DNA of 64,000 nt from Callaeas wilsoni. Lineage: Eukaryota > Chordata > Aves > Passeriformes > Callaeidae. A program made the translations under genes and the position numbers. Position 1 is the stretch's first letter, and the number at the start of each line of letters is the position of its first letter. Under the pieces are notes generated by a model. That model was given only the letters and a program-made list of their open reading frames with translations. It was not told the DNA's origin and did not search any database. This document shows, one piece after another, positions 14,400 through 26,500 of this stretch. The DNA lies in NCBI GenBank assembly GCA_013398955.1, contig VWPU01003067.1, positions 124,001 to 188,000 on the forward strand, written 5' to 3'.

Positions 14400-14620
14400 T
14401 TGCACAAGCTGCGTAGTGAGCTGAGACCTGGGGAGATTCAGAGCACGGAGCCGTGAGGCAGCGGCGCGCACCGCCCGGTGCCCGGTGCCCGGTGCCCGGT
14501 GCCCGGTGCCCGGTGCCCGGTGGTGTTCGTCGGACGGGGCACGGCCCTGCGGACGCGCGCCGGTGACGGCCTGCTCTCCCCCATCAGTCCCGGTGTTCAC
14601 GTGAGAACGACTCGCTTGCT
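14400..14620. other. GC- and CpG-rich patch in AT-rich surroundings
   Basis: Base composition changes abruptly here. CpG dinucleotides are frequent (gcggcgcgcaccg, ttcgtcggacgg, gcggacgcgcgccgg), whereas CpG is rare in the kilobases on either side. The patch encloses the CCCGGTG array and a CACGTG E-box at 14598-14603. Small CpG islands in vertebrates usually mark promoters or orphan regulatory islands, often unmethylated in the germ line. Open frames on both strands (14340-14633 minus, 14478-14681 plus) follow from the lack of stop codons in GC-rich DNA and encode only the low-complexity repeat. Whether it is a promoter (for example of a non-coding RNA) cannot be told from sequence. Confidence 0.6.
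14474..14522 (+). repeat. Seven perfect tandem copies of CCCGGTG
   Basis: The 7-bp unit CCCGGTG is repeated without a mismatch from 14474 to 14522. Every unit carries CCGG, so each has a CpG. Perfect identity suggests recent expansion, so copy number may differ between individuals. The array can pair with itself imperfectly because GCCCGGTGC overlaps its own complement. Confidence 0.97.
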
Positions 14621-14934
14621 CTGCAGGTTTCATCTACCGAGAAGTGGATTTTGCATCATTCTAGGGAAAACACCGCTGTGACTTTTCATGAGATAGAATT
14701 GTTAAAATTCTAAGCACACCATAAGGTTTCCTAAAACGCTGAAGCTACCCAGGAATCTAAACATTTTTACTCTTGTTCGGGCACATGTTCTCCCTATGTC
14801 GCCAAGAGTACTTTGAAAATTTTAACCATCATCATGTTAGTCAGGAACATAAACTGAAACAGAATACTTCCTGAGGCCTGCTTCTCTGCCAGATTTAAAG
14901 GTATTGCCTCTTGTCAACAGGGAGCGAATTATTT

Positions 14935-15005
14935 GGCCCCACTGAGTTAAGAAACAAAAGTCTCATTGATTTAACTGAGTCAGGATTTCAATCCCAATGG
15001 GTTTT
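14935..15005 (+). repeat. Possible ancient amniote repeat fragment
   Basis: The phrases 'tctcattgatttaactgagtc' and 'aggatttcaatccc' are close to the 'ctcccattgacttcaatgggag..caggatttggccc' wording of old reptilian repeats. Diverged, and matched from memory only. Confidence 0.28.
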
Positions 15006-18000
15006 ACCCCCTCCTTTTCCTTAATATGACCAGCAACAAGTTAAATGTTAATTTATATTTCATGGAAGTATTTTAATATTGAAAAATCTAATGAAGATTT
15101 AGCACTTGGCTTTTAATGAGGCTGACATAACAGTCAAAAGAAAGCAAATACATTATTTTAATTGATATTAATTCATAAGTGCTCCCGATTTATGTATTAA
15201 ACAAAAAAGAAAGTGTCTTGTCATACACTACAATTTATTGTGTATTCAGCCATCATTTACTCAGAATCTTCTCTTTTCTTTTTTTTTTCATGTGAAGGGT
15301 ATGATGGAAGCTGCCATGTAGAATTGTACAGCTGCTGCATATGCTATAAGTACTGTGATCACATCACCCTTATTTTCTGATGACGCGCCTCAAGTCAATT
15401 CTATCCATGTGTCTTTGTCTCCACCTGACATCTCCTGCTATCATAATAATCATGCTGTATGGTTTGAAGCTTAAAGCTTTTGTATACTGTATTTTCTTAA
15501 TAATGCCAGGGAGCCAGTTTCTGTTCTATAAAGATACATTGCTATAGGCTGCAAAGGGTCTCACTTGAAAATTTTTTGATCAAGAATTGACACCAACAAA
15601 AATCAGGGGTGTTCAGCTAAAGTTTTGTTTAGTTCATTTTATAATCTGGAGGGAAACAAATAGATTTGGATATATGTTTGGGTCCTGATCTTCTTTTCAG
15701 GCATTAGGGTCTCAAGGTGTTTATTCAAGCTAAGGTCTGGAGTGGAACAAAGCAGAGGTTATGAATGCATTGGAAGTGGTTTTACCTGTGTAACAGTGCA
15801 GATCAGGGGAATAATTTAGCCAAGAGAAAGTAGCATTGCAACTACATGCTTTATATAATCAGGAAGGATTTTTAGTGAAAATTTGAAAAGTAATGTGTCA
15901 CTGTCATTAGGCAGACATTTTACCATGAAGATGTGATAGGTTGAAGCTAAATGCAAAAGCATTTAAGGGTTAATTTGTGCGCTCACATCCCAGTATTGAA
16001 AAAATGAAGTTACCACTGTCAAATGCTTGTCTGAGATGCTTTTATACCAGTCTCATTCTCTGTTTTCCTCTTCTTTGCAATCAAATGTTTCATTCCCTTC
16101 AACCTCATCCTCCCTTCCCATGACATTAGTTTCTCTCTTGATCCTGAGCAGCCTTCAGGAACCTGAAAGGTTTTGTTAAAAGATTGCACTGAGTTTTCAA
16201 ATGTCTCCTTAGAAGCATGCTACCTTTGGAAGAAATTCTGGTCTTGATGCATGCTCTATTTTAGGTCTGTCTTCCTGCTTTCTTTATAATGTGTGCACCC
16301 AGGGATTTTCAAGCAGGATTCTGTTCTGAATGTAGAGTTCCTGAAAAACATTGGATCCTCGCATCACACCCTGTAAAATCTGAAAGCAGCCACAATCTCA
16401 GCAGAGATTTACAGACTATCACAAAATGTATTTTAACAGAAGCTGAGAATCCTGTTACGTAGTGTTAAAGGCAAGGGGTGAGAAAAGGTAGAGGATTAGA
16501 AGATCAAACTCCTTAAAAGAGGGTTCAGATTGGTTTTGAATACCTGACAGAGATTTAAACTCGCGCTTTCCAAGCTGTTTTTGTGCAAACAGATTCATCT
16601 CTGAGTTGCTAGGAATGACGTCTTCTTTTATTCAGAAAGCTCTCTAACCAGTTATTTCAAAAGATTTTACATGAGTGTTCTTTCTGGCCAAAACTCATTC
16701 CACTCTCCAAAGTCAGAAACAAGCCAAAAGCAAGAATGAATAATTTACAAAGGGCAGCTGGTCTGGTTCTTGCAAAATCAAACTAGTCTTGGCTCCTCCT
16801 TTAGATCCAAAGCTAAGCCCTTCAGGTCGTAACTATTTCTACACTGGGTTTGCATCTCTGTCTAAATTCCCCACCTTCTACTGCATGTGTACCTTGGGTA
16901 AGGTATTCTTTTTCCTCTCACTTCCTATCCTTAAATTACATAGTGCTATTGATTCCATTACAGTTATTTGTGATAATATGCCTGAAGAGTAGGTGAATAC
17001 TGAGTGTACCCTGCAGGGTAGACTCGAATTACCACCTGGTGGGGAATTTAACACGAAGTATGTTAAAATACACCTGCACTCACTTCTTGTAAAGCAAAGT
17101 AGCACCTAAATTACCTTCTCGTGTATAATTATGAAGTCTGCATACAAGTTCTGTAGTTTAATAGTAAGTCATGTGCTCATTGGTGTCACCATCACAGGGA
17201 GCATTCTGAGGCAGGACATGATATGGTACTTCATCTTTGGTTAAAAATCCTGGCAGCTGTTGTGAGGTAATGTTGAGATCTCTATCTAAATTGCATGCTA
17301 GGATTGTTTTAAAACAGACTTGAATATATTTCCACTTTATCACATAGTGACTTTTAAGCCATCTCCTTTGACATATGCTAACCTGCATCAAAACAAAGAT
17401 TCCTTCCCAGAATTAGGCTAGACAATGCAATATCAAGTTCAGTTGTATTTACCTTAATTAACAATTCTAGTCATTTATGTGGACACTGCTCCTGCTGTGA
17501 CTGCATAAAACAATAATGGAGCCATATAAACATTTGGAAACAGGATGACTCCTGTTTTCAGCAGGTGTTGAAACTCAGTATATTGCAATTCTAATTTGAG
17601 CGCTGGTTCTTTGTAGTTTGAGGTTGCATGTGTGAGTGTTCTTGACATAGTATATGCTACTGCAGTACAGCCTTTAGAAATCTTTTGCAAGAATCCCAAC
17701 ACCAACAGCTGGTCCATATGCAGTTGACAATAGACTGAATGTCTTGGCTAAATATGTGACTTTCTTTAGCAGTGCATCTACAACATGGACAGCAATCGTC
17801 AACAAAGTGTCTGTATAAGGGCTGGTATATTCCTCAGGAGAATCACCTACACCAGTGTAAACACATTTATGCTGATAACTTAGTCCATGTTGTAGCCTTT
17901 TGTTTGTTCAGAACACTTTTTAAAAGCTACGTTTTAAAGGAATGAATTGAGGTGTACAGTCTGGAAAAGAAAAGAAAGAGAGCATAAAATGAGGGTAGCT

Positions 18001-19569
18001 CAGATGCATTTAGCATCTGCAAACAAAAATCAGCATTCACTAAGATAAATAGATTTCCATGTGATGTTCCTTCTCTCTCTCTTTGTTAATCATGAAACAT
18101 TTTTTCCTTCGTTTTTTTTTTTTAAAGCTAGTGGTAGATCTGCTCCTGGCAGTATGTTATGTTCAACCATTAGTTTATTTTTTAAGACTAAGAAGAGATA
18201 TTTCTACATTATAAATTATTTATAAACATAAGAACAAAGGGAGGCTGTCAGGGCTGCTGGTACTTTGAGAAAACAGGGGGAAAAAAAAGACGAATTTATG
18301 AAGAATACAATTTTATGAAGGAAGGAGGAGGGAGAAAGCAAATACTAATTATTAACATTCATCTGCAGACAAATCCTGAAAGAATAGGATTAGAGGGATA
18401 CATTTACATCTGTCTGTCACGAAAAGAATTCTCATTAAAGGTTTACTAGACTGTCACAAAACTTCTTCTAATGTTAAACTTGAGGGTCTCGTGGGGGAGA
18501 GAAATATCTCACTTTTGGCCCATCCTATGAAGTGATATTAAAACAAACAAAAAAAATTAAAAAGCAAATAAAAACACTTGCATTTTTAGTAAGAGCTCAA
18601 GCTGAATCTGCTTAGGTGACACAAAAGTTCATATGCCATGGAAAAAGTTTTACATGTCAGAACAAGTTTCAGTAGTTTCTATTTACCCAGCCATGTGTAC
18701 TTTGAGACATGATATGACTGCCACAGCAATCACTTTGTGAATAGCATTCATCATCTGGACGCTTCTTTTCATCTATAAAAAGGAATCTGCAATAGGTTGC
18801 TTTGACAATTCAAGATGCTGAGCCACAGTTTCTTTGCTTTAAAGAAACAGACATTAAGGTTAAATACATTAAAAGTGCACAAAAATAAACACACTGTCTA
18901 TGTACAATATGTTGACAATAGCAAACTTCAATCTACTGTAGTTTTTGATCAAAGAACTGAATCTGTGGAAAAGAAATCCTGAATCTAGCTAAAGCTGTCA
19001 TTTTATTTTTCATAGCAAACTAATTTATATTGAGCACACATCACTGAGGAAAAATCTAGAACAGTTTTATATTACTTGAGCCATTGTATGTGGCTGTATT
19101 AGTAGGGTGTTCAGAGAGCTACTCTTAGGATCATACAAATCTTTTACTGGAACAGTATTCTAGTTAATTTGATTGCAGTTTATGAGCTGGTTTAGTTAAC
19201 ATATGAAATGGCTTGCAAGGGAGAAAGTTTTAATGTTGAGCATTTTGTGAGAGGTAATCAAAATTAGCAAAGAAAAACATTAAAAATTCCTCTAGATCTG
19301 TCCCTTGCCATGAAAGCATGATACTCTTCGGCATATCAAACCAAAGCCAGGTTAAACTTTTGAGATACAGCCATTCCAGTTTGTAAGTATTTCTTTTCAG
19401 ATTTTGAATCAGATTCAAAGGAAACTTAGAACTCTAATCTCTGATTTTCTACACACTTATTTTTCTAAGTGCAGAGTGGAGAATATTCCCCAACATGTAT
19501 TTTCAAACCGCATTGGTGATTATTAGTGACTACTTTTACGAGAAAGAATTGAGACAGCATAAAAAGGTC

Positions 19570-19660
19570 TGATTTTCAGAGGCTAGTTCCCAAGGTCTGC
19601 TGAAGTTTCAGCTCTCTAGGTCTCTCAGCTTGGGTGCCCAAAACAGATGCATCCAAATGT
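19570..19660 (+). repeat. Possible ancient palindromic repeat fragment
   Basis: It opens with 'ggtctgattttcagagg' and later reads 'ctctcagcttgggtgccc'. Old reptile and bird repeats use 'ctgattttcagaggtgctgagcacc' followed by its complement and 'ttgggcgcc'. The order matches but the middle is badly eroded. Confidence 0.33.
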
Positions 19661-22600
19661 AGGCCCATATGTTTGAGCATGTTGCACCACTATATATGCA
19701 CTCCCTGGCACTGTTGAAAAGCATACATTCCCTGCAACCCTCCTACGCTCCTCCCTCTGTTCTGCTCCATTTAGGTCTGTGCACACAATCTAGATTTCAG
19801 GTAACCCAAATGAAAAAGTTCTTTTTATTCCTGTAGCTGAAAAATTAGACAGTCAAGTCTGGAGCCTACAAGGTAGCCCACCTTTCAGCATGTGAATCCC
19901 TTGAGCATGCCTTAGTTGCTTACCTGCAAAGGGTACTGGCACTGAAAGGAAATGCAAAAAACCTTGTAAAACAGGAGTTGGAGAAGCAGTAATAATAAGA
20001 TATTTTATTCTGAATATATCTAGAAAAACTAATAACAAGACATTTTACTTTAAAATTATCTATTTCTAAATTTCCCTACACTCAAAGCTTCCTTCACAGA
20101 ATGAAACAGTATAACCCACCTGAGCTATAAAAGTAACAAAGCAAAACTATCACTGCAACTTTAGGAAATACCTTTATACATTCTCGAGCAACTTTTTAAA
20201 AACAAACTGAAAGACATACAGCAGTGTCCATCAGAAAAAGTCTTAAGCTACACACAAAAAAAAAACAGTAAAAATGCCCAAGAAACATGAAATTAGAAAT
20301 GTCAAAAGCAATTAGATTTTATTCCCCTTTTCTAATCACATATCTTCCAGACTGCTTTTCTTTATGTTCTTTTTGGAGTTCTTGCTTGATATTTTAGGGC
20401 AAATAACTCTGGTTTGATTAAATAAATAATTAAGGGATACAACTATTTTCTTTCGTGCATTGCCTGTCATGCAGTCAATTATCACTAATCATATCCCAAA
20501 GAACAGAAAATATGCACAATCATTTAATAGGGGATTAAATTTCCCATTTTTACAGTCAGAAACCTCCTTTCTGTTACTCATAAAGCAGGCGTAGGAAGGC
20601 AATTAAAGAAGTAAATGGTGAGACATTTAAATATCTGCACTAAAGCAACAGTAGAATATTTACTGTGCACGTTTTCTAAGATATATACACATTTGTACAT
20701 ATTAAAGGCAAATGGAATATAAAATCCTTGGGGTTTTTATTTTAATTTTTGGCCTTTGAATTAAGTGGTTTATATTTTTGCGCCTGAAATAAACATCTCT
20801 GTGAAGGATAACCACATGCAATACCTTTACAATCTCCTGTCAGACCAGAATTGGTGAAAAGCTACTTGTAACTGAGGATTTCTGCTAAATGCAAACTCTA
20901 GCAATTAATGTAGATATAGTTACAAAAAATACACATTTGTACCTTGGTAATATTTGCTATTATACATTATTGCAAATAAAATTGTTGCACTTCAATCATT
21001 TTTGTTATGACTTAAAGAAGTTTATTATTCAAGTGTTCTTAATTTTAGAAAACAGGAAATTATGTAGCATAGACAGGTAGGTAAAAAGATAATTGCTGAA
21101 ACTCATCAAACACACAACTCTTTGAGGACAATTACTGAATCATATCAAAGTTCGGAATCTGACTCAAGAAAGATTGGTGTGCAAGTGCCGGTGCCTAATT
21201 CCTCCTCTGAAATGAGCCCTTTGCCATCTCTGTGCAAGGGCAAGATATGCACCTCTAGAGTTTACTTTCTGTTTGCCAACTCAGACTTGTGGGCACATCG
21301 CACGGCCTTTCATGTTCAAGGCTGACTCCACAGCAGCGCTAACTGCAATTACATGGGGATCCGCTGTCTCCAGACAGTCCATTCTTCTCTGCTAGGAAGA
21401 AGTCTGCACAGCTATGGTGCTCGGACACCTTTTCGGTCTCCTGGCACAAATTACTTCTAGTGAATTTTATCGAAATTTTCATAAACTGCATGTTTGCTCT
21501 TCCTGTTTTATGAGTTACATTATTTTTTGTGGATAGGTGAATATATCGAAATGTTGTTTTTCCTTAAAAGTAGCTGTATAAATTTTGCATGTTATATTTC
21601 ATTGTATAGCGACAGACTTTATACTTCTGCTGTAAAGTGGGAGAAGATTTCTAAAATATTGTTGGAAAGTAATCCAAGTTCCGGCAGATTTCCGGGGCCT
21701 TATACTGAAAGCCTTAGGTGCCCTCTTTTGGTATACCGCGGGAATTGCAGGCAGGATTTTTTAAAAAAAATACAACCTTTTGGGGAAGAACAAATCTCCA
21801 CTTACAGGAATCCTGTGTTGAATGTCATACAAATGGAATTTGCTCACAAAAAAAAAAAAAATTATAATTGTATTTCATATGAGGTTCTATTATATGGTTT
21901 GCTTCAGTATTTATATTGCATGTACAGTCCATCCATGCTTTGACATTAAATTCTCAAAACATTGGGCTTCAATTGTGATGTCTCAAGAAGTATTTATACT
22001 TAAAGGCAGTATACCTGGAATGCATATGCACAGGGAAAGAAGAACTGTAGTTCACAGAATATTTTCTGCTGAACTGAACATTGTCGTTATACTGTCTTTA
22101 TGGCTTTCAGTGGCTTGGAGACTCACGTAACACTAGCTAAGTTCTAGTTCCAACATCTACAATGCAGTAAAAGGTCAAATTCATTTCTTTTATATGTTAT
22201 ATAGAGTTAAAAATGTGGAGATTGTACAAGTTTAGCTGATATGTGTGTGTTGGGCTATCTTGCTATATGTAATATTCTATCCAGGTGACTGTCTAGACCA
22301 GTGATACTTTAATCTGTGCAAATTTCCTTTGTACTGGTTCTCTTTGGTTTTAGTTTGGGTCCTTAATCTGTTAAAACAATTCTTAAAAACAAAAGAATAT
22401 ATCTTCCAACTCCTCTTCCTCCATAACACTTCCTATTATGATAATTTGAAATATATTCAGAGTAATTGCTAGCAGTTAACTCCAAATTTGTGCTGAGAGT
22501 GAGTCTCAGACACAGTTTAAAAAGTAGTTAATTTCTGTTTTAAGTAATGTTTAAGTAATGTTTTCTATCAAGTTCAATAAGAAAATCAGTAGAAATTGAT

Positions 22601-23540
22601 CATTTAGAGGACATCAGTAGGGCAATTGTCTTTTCTTTAAATTTTACCTTTCAGCTAAAGGAACACTGCCACTGCAGGAAAGAACAGGTGCACTGAAAGT
22701 ACATGCTCAACAAATATAGCAAGAAACTACAAGGGAGTTCTTTATGAGTTTTGTAGTGGGCCTTAGACATTCTTCACAGATAGTGTTTTATCCTTCTACA
22801 GAAGTCAACCTCTGTTTCTTTGATCACATCAGCACTGATGCAGAGATAGATGATTCAGCCTTAGCAGATGGTCCTAGGGAGTAGCAATTTCTGTTCTTGT
22901 GAGGGATGTTTGAATCAAAATTTTTTTTCAAACAGGTATGAAGATTCTAGTAGGAAATGAATATGGCTCACAACGTCTGTTTCCAGCCCTTCCTCATAAA
23001 AGAAATGGTCTTTGTATCTGCTTATTGCTGTTGGTATTATCTCTAAAAGCACTTTTACCTAGAACTAGCTGAACAGCAGCTGGATATGAACGACTATAAC
23101 TTTGCAGACATACATCAGTACCAGCTTTATGCGTAGACTGAGGGCAATAGGGCACATTGTCACATCAATTTTTAATCAGGATTCTCCAATTAAATCAATG
23201 GACTGTACTGTTTAAAAGTCAATAATACAGTAAAGCTTGGTACTTGGCTCAAATCGACAGATTTAGAGGATGGCCAGATTCAAGATGACTGTAACATAAA
23301 TAATGGAAGTTGCTTTCAAGCGCTTTCAATCATTCAGCTCATTCTAAAATGCAAAGTTACAAAGTAACTGATGATGCAGTTAGACTCCATTTGTAAATAC
23401 ACTTCCTATAATGTGGAATGCGTTGTATTATTCATAATATAATGAAGAGCCAGGTAGTATGGAGCAAAAAAAGGCAGAGTTTCATAAGCAGGTAGAAGAC
23501 AGAGAGTCATTTGTAATGGCATTGTTAGGTAAGGAAGAAG

Positions 23541-23592
23541 TATTATATCATATCATATATCATATCAGATCAATATATCATATCTATTATAT
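23541..23592 (+). repeat. Degenerate TATCA-type microsatellite
   Basis: TATCA and ATATCA units alternate from 23541 to 23592 (tatcatatcatatatcatat and onward) with single-base interruptions. It is an imperfect pentamer/hexamer array. Confidence 0.8.
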
Positions 23593-26500
23593 TCTGTATT
23601 CTCAACAGAGTTCTGTCCTTAGAAATGTTAATAACAGGAATATTTGCCTGCAGACCAAGAGCAGCATGCTTCAGCCACTAACTGTGAAGACAAAAAAAAG
23701 GGGAAAAAAAGTTGTCCAAAGTTTTAGTCTGTCTAACATCAATTGAAAAATTATTAAGCATATAGGATTTCATTGTGAGTTTGTTTCATTTAGTCATTCA
23801 GGATTATAATCTCACTTCTCATTAGTTTTTTTCAAAGGACATCTTCCTGTGAAGAAGAACATGAAGTTGTTCAGAAGAATCTGTATTTATCTATAAATAG
23901 TTACCCTCAAATGACGAATAATCTAGAATTGACAACTTAAAGCTAGGTGGACTAGATACATTTCCTTCTATATTTCAGAAAATGCAAAATTCTTGATAGT
24001 TACCAATTCACTGTCAGAAATCTGACTCATTTGATCCCACAGATAGAAGTACATTGCAAATTTTCCTGAATGTCTGCAAAAATGACAAGGGTTGGGAGTC
24101 AAATCTGCTGATTTTTGAAGACTAGCAAAACTTATATTCACTCCTTTGGAAGCAGTATTCGTTTTATGTACACTGGTTGATGTTCTCAAAAGACCAAGTC
24201 ATGATTAGTACTGAGTGTTTAGCTACATTACCCTTACTTCTTGCCCTTTGCCATTAATTTGGCAGTGTTGGCTACTCCAAAAATTCAAAAGTCTCTATGA
24301 GTCACTCACAAAATTGGGAATTACATTTACACTACATTTGGAAAGTTATTTATCTTCTGGTTCAAAGTTTTAAGACTTCATATTCTTAATCTATTTTGGC
24401 AACTGTGAAGCCTAAAAAAATTTTGTTGGAGTGAATGAAAGCCAAGAGTCTCATTTAAGTCACAGTTTCCAGAATCAGACTTTTTAATAAAACAATAAAA
24501 TGAAATTTTGATTTTGGTGAAGTCCAGGAGGATTCTGACACTAATGTCTCACAGGACCAGATCACCCATCAGAATTGTGAGAAGTTTACAAAACTGGAAA
24601 AACTGACTGAAGATAAAAGTTTGAGGTTAAAGGCAGGAATTAGTTGCTGTTGTCTGCGGTTTCTATGACTCAGTTGTCCACATTGAAGCATGGGGTTCTT
24701 GAGGTTCTGTAACGTGTTTCAGTGAATTGCTAATGAACACCAGAATTCTCATGCTAAAGAGAGCAGTAGATTTACCTAGAGGCGAGCCTGTTAGAGAGCG
24801 AATATGTATTTGTTATATAGCATTAGTGTGGGAAGATATTTTCCCTTGTACTGAAAAATTTGTAGCCAGGCAAGAGAACGATGTACCTAAATACCTGACT
24901 TCAGGCTTCATCCAAGGGGGACTACAGGTTTTACACATCCTAAGAAAGGATACTGCAGTTGCCTGCAGCAGGGATTATAAAGAATCTGATGACAAGGAAG
25001 GAGGGACACTTAAGAGGAGACAGAAGGACTCAATACTCTGGATTTGTTCTTTTTATCTCATAATGATGAGACAGTAAGAGAAAATTGTACTTTGTATTTT
25101 ATTTAGTCAAGAAAGGGAACAGTGCAATACAAGCTGAGAAGAAAAACGATGGAAATGAGAAGGTACCAGTCACATTTACATCCCACTGTCTCAATCAGGG
25201 CTGATGGTATTCTAACACAGAAGTACTCCTTTGTGACTCTAACTATCCTGGATCAGAGCTCCAGAGATCCCCAGTACTTAGCAATACCTTCTCAAGGCTC
25301 CCAGTTTACATTTTACATGCTCAACAGAAACCATGCATCCAAAGATTTTCTGATGTCATAGTTCCCCTACCCCTTTACCAGCCTATCTTACATACTTCAC
25401 ATTATTTGATACATTCTACATTTTTCTTAGTGCCTGGTCTTTCCACATTTGACTTCTACTCTTTCCTGTCTATGGATTTCTGAGCCTCCAATTCATCCTG
25501 TAGGTCTTCCCCATTCTTCCAACTCTACTTCTCTAATCTATTCTAGCCAAAATTATCTGCAATGAGATGCATGATCATCCTGTGGAATCAGAATGTTTTT
25601 TGCAGAGGTTTCATAAAGATATGGGGTGTACGTATCAGAAGTCCATCTCTAGAAAACTGTTGTAGCTAGGAATGAACCATTCCTAGAAAATACAGATCTG
25701 TGGTAGTCAGAGCTTAGAAACTATGGCTTTTTACAAACCTTTCTTTTCAGATTTAATCACTTTAGTTCCTTCATATATCCCTACAGTAAATTAGTACAGT
25801 GATTTGAATACTCTTGTCCAAGAATTAGTATTGCTCCACCTTCAAACCTCAAAATGAATCGTGCTTCCCAGACCTCACAGCAGTGATGACTCATTCCCAT
25901 CACTATGATGCCATTTCAGATCAAAACCAGCAGAGTCATAGCCAACCTTCTAGTGGCATTGGCTTTTAATAAAACGTGAGAAACCCACATTATTTGATTT
26001 GAATTAAGGGTAGAAGAGTTTTGAACTCTCATACAGTAGATTGGAGGTTCCAGCCACTGGGAAGGCTGTTACAGGTTTCCTTGATATGAGGAAAATTCTT
26101 GAAATTTCAAACATTTTAACAGGCTGAGAAAATTGTTTTCCACTCAGTTCTAATTAGATCATAGGCTCAATGGAAATTGTAATAATTTCTGACTTTGAAA
26201 AATGTGATGTCTCATTGGCTTGAACAGTTAATCAATGATTGAATTCACTCAATAGAAGTTTACTTAAGAAACCAGAAAACAGATGTTATGTCTCATTCAT
26301 TTTGCTATACGGGCTCAGAAAGGTAATTACTACCATGACTTGGAAATCCTGATCTTTGACAACTGAATTAAGTTCCTGTGAGTATATACTGTGTGTGATG
26401 AAAAGTCCAGGAGTTGTGAGTTACACATTCAGGAGCTGACCTAAGGGAGCATTTCAAGATTTTTGAGATTCCTACAGGGGTCAAAGATTATTTGCAGATC

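Larger units (their letters stand above)
14623..23540. other. Non-coding stretch, no gene seen
   Basis: No exon or RNA gene recognised. The longest frame, 149 codons at 21494-21943 (+), opens on TTG, includes a lysine run encoded by a poly(A) tract and shows no family motif. Other content is possible ancient repeat debris at 14935-15005 and 19570-19660, a purine-rich run near 18265-18340, and homopolymer A or T tracts. Confidence 0.72.

Noticed and set aside
14340..14633. 97-codon minus-strand frame with a repeated HRAPGTG peptide
   Set aside because: The repeat is only the translation of the CCCGGTG minisatellite; three 7-mers make a 7-residue period, so any frame stays open.
17840..17875. 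Phrase 'cctacaccagtgtaaac' like an ancient amniote repeat
   Set aside because: Only about 12 bases agree and the flanks do not follow.
21494..21943. 149-codon open frame, the longest in the window
   Set aside because: It opens on TTG, contains a lysine run from a poly(A) tract, is overlapped by another + frame and has no family motif.
23938..23975. Possible CR1 tail (taggtggactagatac)
   Set aside because: Only one short phrase resembles CR1; the 'gggtccc' core and ATTCTATG repeats are missing.
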